From: Cerasicoccus arenae
Lineage (GTDB): Bacteria > Verrucomicrobiota > Verrucomicrobiia > Opitutales > Cerasicoccaceae
Direction of reading: 5' to 3'
NCBI RefSeq assembly: GCF_014651635.1
Contig: NZ_BMXG01000001.1
Coordinates: forward strand, 163,080-227,079
DNA: 64,000 nt
This document shows positions 27,580-35,679 of the stretch, piece after piece. The position numbers were made by a program, and so were the translations under genes. Within the stretch, counting starts at the first letter, position 1. The number at the start of each line of letters is the position of its first letter. The notes under the pieces are model-generated. The model saw nothing but the letters and a program-made list of their open reading frames with translations. It ran no database searches and was not told the DNA's origin.

Positions 27580-28260
27580 ATGCGAAAATCAGCCAAAAAC
27601 GGTTTTACTCTGGTCGAGCTACTTTCAGCACTGGCTGTAATTGGAATCCTAGGTGCCATCCTCATTCCCGTCATCGGCAATGTCAGGTCATCCGCCAGCA
27701 AATCGAAGGATGGCAGCAACATGCGACAGCTCGCCCACACAATCCTGATCTACCACAGCGAGCACGGCATTCTACCCGGTCGAGTCAATCGAGCTGTGAA
27801 GAACCCGAAGAGTCTCACATCATCCAGTGAGCGTGAAAAATGGATATCCAGCTTGCTCGTCGACCAAGGGTATCTAACTGAAGACGAAGGGCTATGGTCA
27901 CCAGCCGAGGATTACGGCATCGCTGAAGCCGACCACAATTACATCCTTAACAACACAATTCATTCAGACCCTGCCAACTTTTTTGGCCGCCGAAGCAACG
28001 ACAGCTCAAAGGTCACACAACCTCGGAGCGTCATCCAATTACGCTCCAATGTAGCATCCAGCGGGCCGGACTACCAGGCCCTCCCCGACATCTGGATGAT
28101 AACAAACTTAGATGGCGCAAACTACGGCATTACATCGACCGCTGGCAGCAACTACTCCGTAGAGGGGGAAGTCGAAACTCCATGGGAAGGCCGGAACTAC
28201 GCATTTTTCGACGGGCACATTAGCTTTATCAAACCCGGCGACTACCCCTCAAGAGACTAA
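27580..28260 (+). CDS. Pseudopilin-like secreted protein (type II secretion/DUF1559 style)
   Basis: 226 residues from the chosen start. The N-terminus MRKSAKNGFTLVELLSALAV is a prepilin signal with cleavage after Gly and Glu at mature position 5, followed by a long hydrophobic helix. The C-terminal YAFFDGHISFIKP is the His-x-Asp-Gly-like end seen in many Verrucomicrobial and Planctomycetal pseudopilins. The body contains repeated Asn/Tyr-rich segments. The start is set by the sigma-54 promoter rather than by the longest frame. It is co-transcribed with the second GGT gene, which begins 4 bases after its stop. Its partner function is unknown. Confidence 0.82.
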   Translation: MRKSAKNGFTLVELLSALAVIGILGAILIPVIGNVRSSASKSKDGSNMRQLAHTILIYHSEHGILPGRVNRAVKNPKSLTSSSEREKWISSLLVDQGYLTEDEGLWSPAEDYGIAEADHNYILNNTIHSDPANFFGRRSNDSSKVTQPRSVIQLRSNVASSGPDYQALPDIWMITNLDGANYGITSTAGSNYSVEGEVETPWEGRNYAFFDGHISFIKPGDYPSRD

Positions 28261-28264
28261 ACTC

Positions 28265-29938
28265 GTGCATAAACCACCCCCCCCCCTTCGTCGTAGAGTT
28301 GTAATCTTCACCGCGTTCCTCCTAGCCAATTGCGGAATCGCATTTGCTTATGACGCAGCTGTCGTTTCCGGCAGCCCCGAATCCACCCAGATAGGATTGT
28401 CCGTCCTCGAGAATGGCGGTAATGCTGCCGATAGCGCAGTCGCGGTCTCATTGGCACTTGGCGTAGCCGAGCCATATGGCTCCGGTATCGGCGGTAAGAT
28501 TGCTATCTTATACTATGACGCCAGCACTAGGGAAGTTAGCTTTATCGATGGGATGGTTGAGTCACCAAGCAAATTCCCAGTCAAAGAATTCATCACCCTG
28601 CCCAGCAAAGAACAGAAGCGCTCCTTTCGCTCAGTCTGTATCCCCGGCCTCGTTGCTGGGTTAGGAAAAATGCACAAAGATCACGGCAGCCAATCTTGGC
28701 AGAGCCTCGTGGCACCGTCAGCAAAGCTCGCACGTGAAGGCTTCATGATGACCGAGCACGACGAGGCGATTTTCAAGATTGCTCAGAGTGGCCTGAAACA
28801 AAACCCTGAAACGCGCCGCCTCTACCTCATTGATGACAAGGTGCCCTCCATCGGAGAACGACTCCCCAATCCCGATCTTGCCAACACACTTGATACGCTC
28901 GCCCAAGAAGGACCAGAAAGCTTCTACAGCGGCAGCATCGCCAAGACCATCGCCGAGGGATTTTCCAAAAATGCCGGCTGGATAACACTGAATGATCTTC
29001 GGCAGTACGAGGCTATTGAACGCCCTCCCCTGAGCATGGACTGGCAAGACTACAACGTCTTTAGCTCCCCCTCCCCCACAACTGGCGGCGCAACCGTCCT
29101 GCTGACCCTAAAGGCGCTTGAGGCAATGCCCACAAGCGGTGATTACTCGACGATCGAACGCTTCAACATGCTTGGCAACGCACTGGCTTGTGCCTACACC
29201 GACTACCAACAATTTGGCGACAGCCCCGAGTGGCGTAAGCGTCAGGCAGCAGTCTTTTCGAAGCGCAACTACAGCGAACTGCAGGACCTCATGCGTGAGC
29301 GAATCAAGGAGTCCATTCCGATGTCGCAGGGAGACACACCAGGCAGCGATGACGAGTCCAGCACAACGCATTTCATCGTGGTCGACAAAACAGGCAATAT
29401 CGCCTGCATCACACAATCACTCGGACATCGCTTTGGTGCCTTTGTTATCGCCCCCGGAACTGGCTTCCTGCTCAACAACGGCATGAACAATTTCGCAAAA
29501 ACCTCGACATCATCCATCAATTACATCGCTGAGAGCAAACGGCCGCGTAGTACCATTGCCCCCACAATCGTCCTCAAAAAAGGAAAGCCCGTATTGGCCA
29601 TCGGTTCGCCTGCCGGCCAACGCATTCCCACCGGCATCGCACAAATCATTTCCGAAACACTTCTTTACGAACAGGATCTCCAAGAGGCAATCAATGCACC
29701 GCGATTCCATCTACGCCGGCCACTCAAAAGAAGCGAAGCAAGCAATTATGTAGAGATTGAAGCCGAGGCAGATGTCGACTTGGTGCATGGCCTACGCCAG
29801 CACGGGTGGGACGTCCACCTGCGCAGTTCCGAAAGCTACTATTTTGGTGGGGTAAATGCAGTCATCTTCACACCTTCTGGTGAGCTCGTTGCCGCCGCCG
29901 ACCCTCGGCGCTCCAACAGTGCAGGATACGCTAAATAA
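28265..29938 (+). CDS. Gamma-glutamyltranspeptidase (secreted), copy 2
   Basis: 557-residue GGT-family enzyme with GTG start and signal peptide (RRRVVIFTAFLLANCGIAFA). Family motifs are VLENGGNAADSAVAVSLALG, GSGIGGKIAIL, the nucleophile region SSTTHFIVVDK, GFLLNNGMNNF and GSPAGQRIPTG. It differs clearly from the copy at 20061, so it is not a recent duplicate; substrate preference may differ. A run of 10 C lies between codons 4 and 8, where slippage would destroy the frame. Probably co-transcribed with the pseudopilin under sigma-54. Confidence 0.92.
   Translation: MHKPPPPLRRRVVIFTAFLLANCGIAFAYDAAVVSGSPESTQIGLSVLENGGNAADSAVAVSLALGVAEPYGSGIGGKIAILYYDASTREVSFIDGMVESPSKFPVKEFITLPSKEQKRSFRSVCIPGLVAGLGKMHKDHGSQSWQSLVAPSAKLAREGFMMTEHDEAIFKIAQSGLKQNPETRRLYLIDDKVPSIGERLPNPDLANTLDTLAQEGPESFYSGSIAKTIAEGFSKNAGWITLNDLRQYEAIERPPLSMDWQDYNVFSSPSPTTGGATVLLTLKALEAMPTSGDYSTIERFNMLGNALACAYTDYQQFGDSPEWRKRQAAVFSKRNYSELQDLMRERIKESIPMSQGDTPGSDDESSTTHFIVVDKTGNIACITQSLGHRFGAFVIAPGTGFLLNNGMNNFAKTSTSSINYIAESKRPRSTIAPTIVLKKGKPVLAIGSPAGQRIPTGIAQIISETLLYEQDLQEAINAPRFHLRRPLKRSEASNYVEIEAEADVDLVHGLRQHGWDVHLRSSESYYFGGVNAVIFTPSGELVAAADPRRSNSAGYAK
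28277..28286 (+). repeat. Poly-C tract (10 nt) at the start of GGT copy 2
   Basis: Ten C after GTG CAT AAA CCA, encoding a Pro stretch before the signal-peptide Arg residues. Insertion or loss of one C would stop translation early, giving a possible on/off switch for the secreted enzyme. Confidence 0.6.
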
Positions 29939-30037
29939 AAGTAGCCTTTGCACGTACCCGAGACAAGGCTCGCTAGCCCAAAAGCACCCAAGCAAGAGTC
30001 CGTCCTAGCCTAGCCAGCGCATCGCGCAAGCCTTCGC

Positions 30038-31759
30038 TCAGGAACAGAATAGCGCGATAATCGTCCATCCGGTCCCAGCGATCAATGCCGCAACCGATGC
30101 GGGCACAATCTGGGTTTTCACATGGTCCATGAGATCGCAACCAGTAGCCATGCTGCTGAGCACAGTCGTATCAGAGATCGGCGAACATTGATCACCATAG
30201 ACACTCCCGTTAATCACTGCCGCGAAGCAAATCGATAAATATAGCTGAGGGTGAGCCAACCCCGCTTCAAGCCCGGTCGCCCAAGCCAGAGGCATAACCA
30301 ACGGCAGCGAAACCGCAAACGTTCCAAAGCTCGTTCCAGTGGAAAAAGCAATGAGCATCGTCAGCACCTGAAACAGTACTGGCAGCACCCAAAACGGTAA
30401 CGACCCAGCAAAGACATCCATCAAATAGACACCACCACCAGTCTCGCGACTGATCCGCCCAATCACGATCGCCAAAAGCAAAACAACCGAACCATAGACC
30501 ACGCCCTTGAGCCCTTCAGTCAGACCTCCAACTGCATTTTCCAGACTCATGCCGCGGATGAGCGTTATGAAAAATGCCACCAGCAAAGCACTCCCGAAAG
30601 CCCAGTGTACATTCGGCGAGCCAAGAAATATATGCGTGCCGACCGCAACACCGATAATCAATCCCAAGGGAATAAAAAATTCAAAAGCACTCGGACGATA
30701 GTCATCGGGCGTATCACTCCCCTCCAGCTCCTTTGCTAAAAGCGGTTGCGACCCGGCGCGATCAAGCTCACCAGTCTCCCGCGAACGAACAATTGCGCGC
30801 TTCATTGCAGGGCTAAGAAACGGAAGCTTGTCAAAGCATAGAAGCAGCGTGAAGAGCACTGCCAGTATCGCGTAAAAAGACAGAGGCACTGTCGCCATGA
30901 AAAAACCGATCCGATCAGACTCAGTCGCTAGAAAAGCAACACCCGGCAAGAAAATCAGGCTTTGCACGTAAAAGGGCCAAGCATTGAACGGCAAAAGAAC
31001 TGCAATCGGAGATGCCGTTGAGTCCACAATGTAAGATAGCTCCTCGTGGCTGACTCGCTCCTTGTCAGCGACTGGCCGAACCGTTGTGCCTACCAGAACC
31101 GTGCTCAGCGTACCCCCCTGAAAGAAAAGCACCCCCAAAAACCAAGCCACCAAACGGGCACTAACTGGCCCCCGCACACAATGGCGCGTCATCAATTCAG
31201 CAAATGCCTGCGCCGCGCCGTTACGCGACCACAGCCCCATGATTCCACCCAAAAACCAGAGATATAAAATCAAAATACCTGCGCCACTCTTCGTTGCCAA
31301 TGCCGGGATCAGTATCTGGCCAGTGACATCGTATTGATTCATCAGTAAGGCACCAGTCAGGATCCCACCACTAAGCGCAGTGATCGGCTCACGTGTAATA
31401 AAACACAGGGCCACCGCCATCACCGCAGGAAGAAATGACCAATACCCCCAATGCTTGCGCGGCACCAGCGAGAAATACTCCACCTGACCATCCGCATCCT
31501 CGACACGCACACACTCCTCCGTTTGTACCGGAACGCCAGTAAGCGTTTGCCCACGCAGCTCCCACAATTGCGAATCAGCTGCCGAAATCGCTTTCCCTGG
31601 ATCAACAATTTCCACTCCAAGCGAAACTTCACTTACCTGCCAAGTCGGGGAAACCGAGCGGCCAACATAAAATGAAAGAGCGATCCCAAGCACAAAGATC
31701 CAACACCCTACAGAACGAAATAGTCGGCTCACCAGCCGATGGAGATTCATACTCGTCAC
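30038..31759 (-). CDS. NhaC-family Na+/H+ antiporter or amino-acid/Na+ exchanger
   Basis: 573-residue inner-membrane protein with about a dozen helices. The stretch STGTSFGTFAVSLPLVMPLA, followed later by INGSVYGDQCSPISDTTVLS, is the NhaC-family signature. A periplasmic-looking insert of about 70 residues after the first helix (VSEVSLGVEIVDPGKAIS) is unusual. If the sigma-54 site at 31763 is used, translation starts at Met4 (31750). Family members exchange Na+ for protons or for organic and amino acids, so it may import products released by the neighbouring GGT system. That role is inferred from shared control and position. Confidence 0.85.
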   Translation of the reverse strand: MTSMNLHRLVSRLFRSVGCWIFVLGIALSFYVGRSVSPTWQVSEVSLGVEIVDPGKAISAADSQLWELRGQTLTGVPVQTEECVRVEDADGQVEYFSLVPRKHWGYWSFLPAVMAVALCFITREPITALSGGILTGALLMNQYDVTGQILIPALATKSGAGILILYLWFLGGIMGLWSRNGAAQAFAELMTRHCVRGPVSARLVAWFLGVLFFQGGTLSTVLVGTTVRPVADKERVSHEELSYIVDSTASPIAVLLPFNAWPFYVQSLIFLPGVAFLATESDRIGFFMATVPLSFYAILAVLFTLLLCFDKLPFLSPAMKRAIVRSRETGELDRAGSQPLLAKELEGSDTPDDYRPSAFEFFIPLGLIIGVAVGTHIFLGSPNVHWAFGSALLVAFFITLIRGMSLENAVGGLTEGLKGVVYGSVVLLLAIVIGRISRETGGGVYLMDVFAGSLPFWVLPVLFQVLTMLIAFSTGTSFGTFAVSLPLVMPLAWATGLEAGLAHPQLYLSICFAAVINGSVYGDQCSPISDTTVLSSMATGCDLMDHVKTQIVPASVAALIAGTGWTIIALFCS

Positions 31760-31762
31760 AAA

Positions 31763-31778
31763 AGCAGTTCACAGACCA
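31763..31778 (-). promoter_or_regulatory. Candidate sigma-54 promoter of the antiporter gene (weaker match)
   Basis: Minus-strand TGGTCTGTGAACTGCT keeps TGG, G at position 7 and TGC with exact GG-N10-GC spacing, but differs from consensus at four bases. Predicted start is about 31752, two bases before Met4 of the antiporter. The related upstream element at 31874 supports it. Confidence 0.45.
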
Positions 31779-31873
31779 TATGAGAATTTTCCGAGCAAAA
31801 AAAGCCGAAATATTCACTTTAATGAATTATTTTTCACATCAAAACCCAACGCATCCCTTTAATAAAAAGGCCA

Positions 31874-31890
31874 TGTGCCATTTTATCAAC
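31874..31890 (+). promoter_or_regulatory. Candidate activator site, antiporter gene
   Basis: TGTGCCATTTTATCAAC shares TGCCATTT-N2-TCAAC with the element at 27368. It lies about 105 bases upstream of the -24/-12 candidate at 31763. The intergenic region is AT-rich, so some similarity by chance is possible. Confidence 0.45.
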
Positions 31891-31989
31891 ATCCAAAAGC
31901 CTAATCATCTCCACCAACTATCACTTTTATCCACGCGTAAGATGCCCATTATCTTGTATGTAATGCCCCCCCCTCACACGTATATGCAC

Positions 31990-32970
31990 CTATCGCAGTG
32001 ATTCACGTTCGACCAACTCCCCCTGCAAACGAATAAGTGATGCGCTGCGCTGTCCGTTTTCTACACGCTTAAAAAGCAACTCCGCCGCACTCTCACCAAT
32101 CAGCTTCGTCGGCTGACGAATGACTGTTACCCGCGGTGACACGCAACGCGCCCAAGCCGGGTCATCAAAACAGGCAAAACCAAACGCTTCCGGCAATTCT
32201 AGACCAGCAGCCTTCACTGCCTGATAAGCCCCTGTGGCGAGCAATGCGCTACTGCAAACGACCGCGTCTGGCGGACCCGATGCGCACAGCAACGACTCCA
32301 TTGCTGAATAGCCTTCATTTTCAAAGGCTGGCGTTCGCAGCATCGAGTGCGGCTGCATACCATGTGCCTCCAGGGCTTTTCGAAATCCAGCCAGACGCTC
32401 CTCGGCCGTAAAACTAAGGTGGCCAAAAATTCCAGCAATGCGCTGATAGCCGCTGGCAATCACGCGTTCTGTTAGCCGAAGAGCAGCATCCTCATTATCA
32501 ATCAGCACAGCGTCAAAGCTGCTATCCACCTGACGGTCAATGGTAACAATGGGGAGATTTGATTTCGCAAGACGCTCTAGTCTCTTTGCGACTTGGCGTG
32601 TCGGAGAAATAATCAATCCGGCGACTTTTTCCTGCTGCATCAGGTCTAGGTAACGCTGCTCTTGGGCACCATCTTCGTCGGTATTGCAGATGAAAACACT
32701 GTAGCCACGGCCTTGAGCAAACTTCTCCACCGAACGCGCAAGTTCGCTGAAAAACGGATTCTGAATGTCGGAAACGATCAGGCCAAGAATTCTTGATTGC
32801 TGCTCGCGCAGCCGCTGCGCCACACGGTTGGGCTGGTAATTGAGCTCGTCAATCGCGGCCTGAACACGGGCACGGGTGTCATCGCTCACGTAGCTCTTGT
32901 TCGCCATCATGCGCGAAACCGTAGCAGTGGATACCCCGGCAAGGTGGGCGACTTCCTTGATACTGGACAT
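31990..32970 (-). CDS. LacI-family repressor of the fructose PTS locus
   Basis: 326-residue repressor. The N-terminal helix-turn-helix reads SSIKEVAHLAGVSTATVSR, followed by the hinge helix YQPNRVAQRLR and a periplasmic-binding-protein-like sugar domain (GLIVSDIQNPFFSELARSVE). The start at 32970 fits the family exactly; the open frame extends 65 codons further but with non-homologous sequence. It is transcribed away from the PTS operon, and a palindrome of LacI type lies in the shared upstream region. The effector is probably a phosphorylated fructose or related sugar. G8 at 32976-32983 (C8 on the coding strand) lies just before the start codon. Confidence 0.9.
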   Translation of the reverse strand: MSSIKEVAHLAGVSTATVSRMMANKSYVSDDTRARVQAAIDELNYQPNRVAQRLREQQSRILGLIVSDIQNPFFSELARSVEKFAQGRGYSVFICNTDEDGAQEQRYLDLMQQEKVAGLIISPTRQVAKRLERLAKSNLPIVTIDRQVDSSFDAVLIDNEDAALRLTERVIASGYQRIAGIFGHLSFTAEERLAGFRKALEAHGMQPHSMLRTPAFENEGYSAMESLLCASGPPDAVVCSSALLATGAYQAVKAAGLELPEAFGFACFDDPAWARCVSPRVTVIRQPTKLIGESAAELLFKRVENGQRSASLIRLQGELVERESLR

Positions 32971-33123
32971 AAGGAGGGGGGGGAAGAAGAAGGAAAAAGG
33001 CAGCGAAAGAAAAATATGTATATCGTTTACATACAATGTCGATGTTTTTTGAACCGTAAACACCTTTATATCATCAATATAGTGAATTATGACCCCAAAA
33101 TTAAACCAAACTAGAAATTCGAG

Positions 33124-33152
33124 TTGACATAATATGTAATCGATTACACAAT
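33124..33152 (+). promoter_or_regulatory. Promoter with LacI-type operator for the PTS operon
   Basis: A TTGACA -35 box (33124-33129) and a weaker CACAAT -10 box (33147-33152) are 17 bases apart. Nearly the whole spacer is a perfect 14-base palindrome, TGTAATCGATTACA (33135-33148), with the central CG typical of LacI-family operators. A less perfect second site (GTATATCGTTTACA, around 33018-33031) lies nearer the repressor gene. Repressor binding would block polymerase directly. Confidence 0.8.
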
Positions 33153-33179
33153 CATTCTCATTCACTTTAACCGTAACCT

Positions 33180-33189
33180 CCCCCCCCCC
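33180..33189 (+). repeat. Poly-C tract (10 nt) at the ribosome-binding position of the PTS gene
   Basis: Ten C, then TCCCCT, directly before the ATG at 33196. The divergent repressor has a similar C8-TCCTT before its ATG. It occupies the place of a Shine-Dalgarno sequence; length changes would alter initiation spacing rather than frame. Confidence 0.55.
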
Positions 33190-33195
33190 TCCCCT

Positions 33196-35661
33196 ATGCT
33201 CAATCTCACCCCTTCTGACATCCGACTTGGCCAGTCTTTCAAATTACGTGAGTCTGCCATCCGTGCAGTCGCGGACTTATTAGCTGAACGTGGTGCCGTC
33301 GATCCCCAGTATGTGAACAGTATGCTGGGCCGCGAGCAGACCGCCAATACCTACCTTGGTAACGGCGTTGCCATCCCCCATGGTCGCCCACAGGAAGCCA
33401 ATCTCATTAAAGAAACCCGAGTCGCGTTGATCCAAGTGCCCGACGGTGTGCCTTGGAAAGGCGAAGAACGTGCACAACTTATTTTTGGCATTGCGGCGAA
33501 GAGCGATGAACATATCGGTCTCCTTGGTCGCCTAACTGCCATCACCTCCGACTCCGACCTTGCCAAGCGTCTCGCCCACACCACTGATCCCGCAGAAATT
33601 GTCCGCGCCCTCAACAACAGTGAGGCTGGTAACCAGCAAACTGCCGACGATGGCTTTGTGGGCCGCCGTGTAGTCGTCTCCTTCAATAACCCACGAGGCT
33701 TCCATCTGCGCCCGGCCAGCCAGATCGCCGAAGTCACAGAGCGTATGGACGGCAATATTTCCCTCGTTGCCAACGGGCGCGAAGCCGACGCTCGCAGCGC
33801 CATGAGCATTGTAGGCCTCGGCATCAGCGCTGGTAGCGATATCGAAATCCGCTCCGACTCTCCTTATGCCGACGACCACCTACGCCAGCTACAGCGCTTG
33901 GTCGAAATCATCAATGAGGAGCCTCAGGAAAACACCGAAGAGGCCGAGCCAAGCGTCCATTGGCAACCCACCGACGCTTCTAAGGAGCAAATACTCCACG
34001 GCACGATGGCGGCACCCGGCATCGCGGTGGGACCTATTTTCCTGTGGGACCAAGCCCGCGTCACAACTGCCACTCGGAAGCGCGGCGATGTGCATTCCGA
34101 GCAAGAGGCGCTCGCCGTGGCCATCGCAAGCGCCATTGAAACATTAGAGGAATTTGCCGCTGACCCAGCGATGAACAAAGTCCAACGCAACCTCTTTGGT
34201 GCCCATTCAACGATGCTCGGCGATGAAACGCTACGCAGCCAAGCGCTTAAAAAGATTGATGATAAAACGGATGCCCAGCAGGCCTGGGAAAGCGTCGTTG
34301 CCGAGCAGGTTTCCCACCTGGAATCGCTGAGCGATGCAAATCTCGCTCAACGTGGGATTGACCTGAAGGACGCCGGCAGCCGCGTAACCCGCATCCTGCT
34401 CGGCGCTGATCAGCAGACGTTAGCTAATCTACTTGAGCCCACAATTCTGATCGCTGGTGAGCTCGAACCCTCCGAAGCGGCCCAACTTACGAAGTCAAAA
34501 ATTTGCGGAATTTGCCTACGAGAAGGCAGCCCCAACGCCCACTCGGCCATCGTTGCCCGTTCACTCGGCATTCCAATGGTGGTCGCAATGGGCGACTCGC
34601 TCGACCATGTCACTGAAAACGACAAGGTGATCCTTGATGCCTCTGGCAGCCGTCTGATTTTAAACCCGAGTGCTGAGGATCAAGAGTCCGCCTGCGTCAT
34701 CCTAAAAACTCTGGACGCCCAACGCAAACGTGCGTGGACCGACCGCTTTCAGCCAGCCCTCACCCAAGACGGCCACCGTATGGAAGTCGTGGCGAACATC
34801 GCCCGTGTCGCGGAAGCCGAAGAAGCCTTGAAGGCTGGTGCCGAAGGCATTGGCCTCGTCCGCACGGAATTTCTCTTCCTCGACCGCGAACACGCACCCT
34901 CCGAAGACGAGCAATACGAATCCTACAAGGCGATGGTCAAAGCACTCAATGGCCTGCCTATGGTGCTCCGCACAATCGACATTGGCGGCGACAAGCCGGT
35001 GGATTATCTTGGTATGAGCGAGCGCGACTTGTCCTTCCTCGGCCTGCGCGGCATCCGCATCGGTCTGGCACGCCCCGACATTTTGCGCACGCAACTACGT
35101 GCTGTTTACCGCGCGGCTCAGCACGGCGAGATCAAGTTACTTTTTCCGATGATCGCTACGTCCAACGATTTTCGCCGTATCCGGAACATCTCCGAATCCG
35201 TGCGACAGGAAATTGATGGCCCGCGCATCGAGTTGGGTGTAATGATTGAAGTGCCCTCGGCAGTCATCATGGCTTCTGAGCTGGCCAAAGTCGCAGACTT
35301 TTTCTCCGTCGGCACGAACGACCTAACGCAATATGCCCTGGCCGTTGACCGCACTCATCCCCTCCTCGCCAAACGCGCAGATGGCCTGCACCCAGTAGTG
35401 CTCCGCTTAATCGACATGGCAACTAAGGCCGCCCACGCCGAGGGTAAATGGATCGGAGTTTGCGGCGGCATCGCTGCCGACACTCTCGGGGCTCAAATCC
35501 TAACCGGCCTCGGCATTGACGAGCTAAGCATGCCACCATCCGTTATTCCCGGGATCAAGGAAAAGCTCCGCAAATCCCATTTCAGCGAACTTCAACGACT
35601 AGCCAAGCGCGCACTCCAGCAAGAAGATGCCGTGGCCGTGCGCCTACTCCCCATCAAGTAA
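33196..35661 (+). CDS. fruB: Multiphosphoryl transfer protein (EIIA-HPr-enzyme I fusion)
   Basis: 821-residue soluble PTS protein that carries phosphate from PEP to the fructose permease. Residues 1-145 are an EIIA of the fructose/Ntr type with active His62 (VAIPHGRP). Residues about 155-240 are HPr with His170 (PRGFHLRPAS) and the regulatory-type Ser region ARSAMSIV. The rest is enzyme I with phospho-His449 (SPNAHSAIVARSLGIP) and the C-terminal PEP-binding domain (FSVGTNDLTQYALAVDR, GVCGG). All three steps are in one chain, so no separate ptsHI is needed. First gene of the operon, 18 bases before fruK. Confidence 0.94.
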   Translation: MLNLTPSDIRLGQSFKLRESAIRAVADLLAERGAVDPQYVNSMLGREQTANTYLGNGVAIPHGRPQEANLIKETRVALIQVPDGVPWKGEERAQLIFGIAAKSDEHIGLLGRLTAITSDSDLAKRLAHTTDPAEIVRALNNSEAGNQQTADDGFVGRRVVVSFNNPRGFHLRPASQIAEVTERMDGNISLVANGREADARSAMSIVGLGISAGSDIEIRSDSPYADDHLRQLQRLVEIINEEPQENTEEAEPSVHWQPTDASKEQILHGTMAAPGIAVGPIFLWDQARVTTATRKRGDVHSEQEALAVAIASAIETLEEFAADPAMNKVQRNLFGAHSTMLGDETLRSQALKKIDDKTDAQQAWESVVAEQVSHLESLSDANLAQRGIDLKDAGSRVTRILLGADQQTLANLLEPTILIAGELEPSEAAQLTKSKICGICLREGSPNAHSAIVARSLGIPMVVAMGDSLDHVTENDKVILDASGSRLILNPSAEDQESACVILKTLDAQRKRAWTDRFQPALTQDGHRMEVVANIARVAEAEEALKAGAEGIGLVRTEFLFLDREHAPSEDEQYESYKAMVKALNGLPMVLRTIDIGGDKPVDYLGMSERDLSFLGLRGIRIGLARPDILRTQLRAVYRAAQHGEIKLLFPMIATSNDFRRIRNISESVRQEIDGPRIELGVMIEVPSAVIMASELAKVADFFSVGTNDLTQYALAVDRTHPLLAKRADGLHPVVLRLIDMATKAAHAEGKWIGVCGGIAADTLGAQILTGLGIDELSMPPSVIPGIKEKLRKSHFSELQRLAKRALQQEDAVAVRLLPIK

Positions 35662-35679
35662 CCTTCGACTAGCCTCACC

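Noticed and set aside
32971-33165. 65-codon N-terminal extension of the LacI-family repressor
   Set aside because: Family starts directly at the helix-turn-helix; the extension is low-complexity and covers the promoter/operator region.
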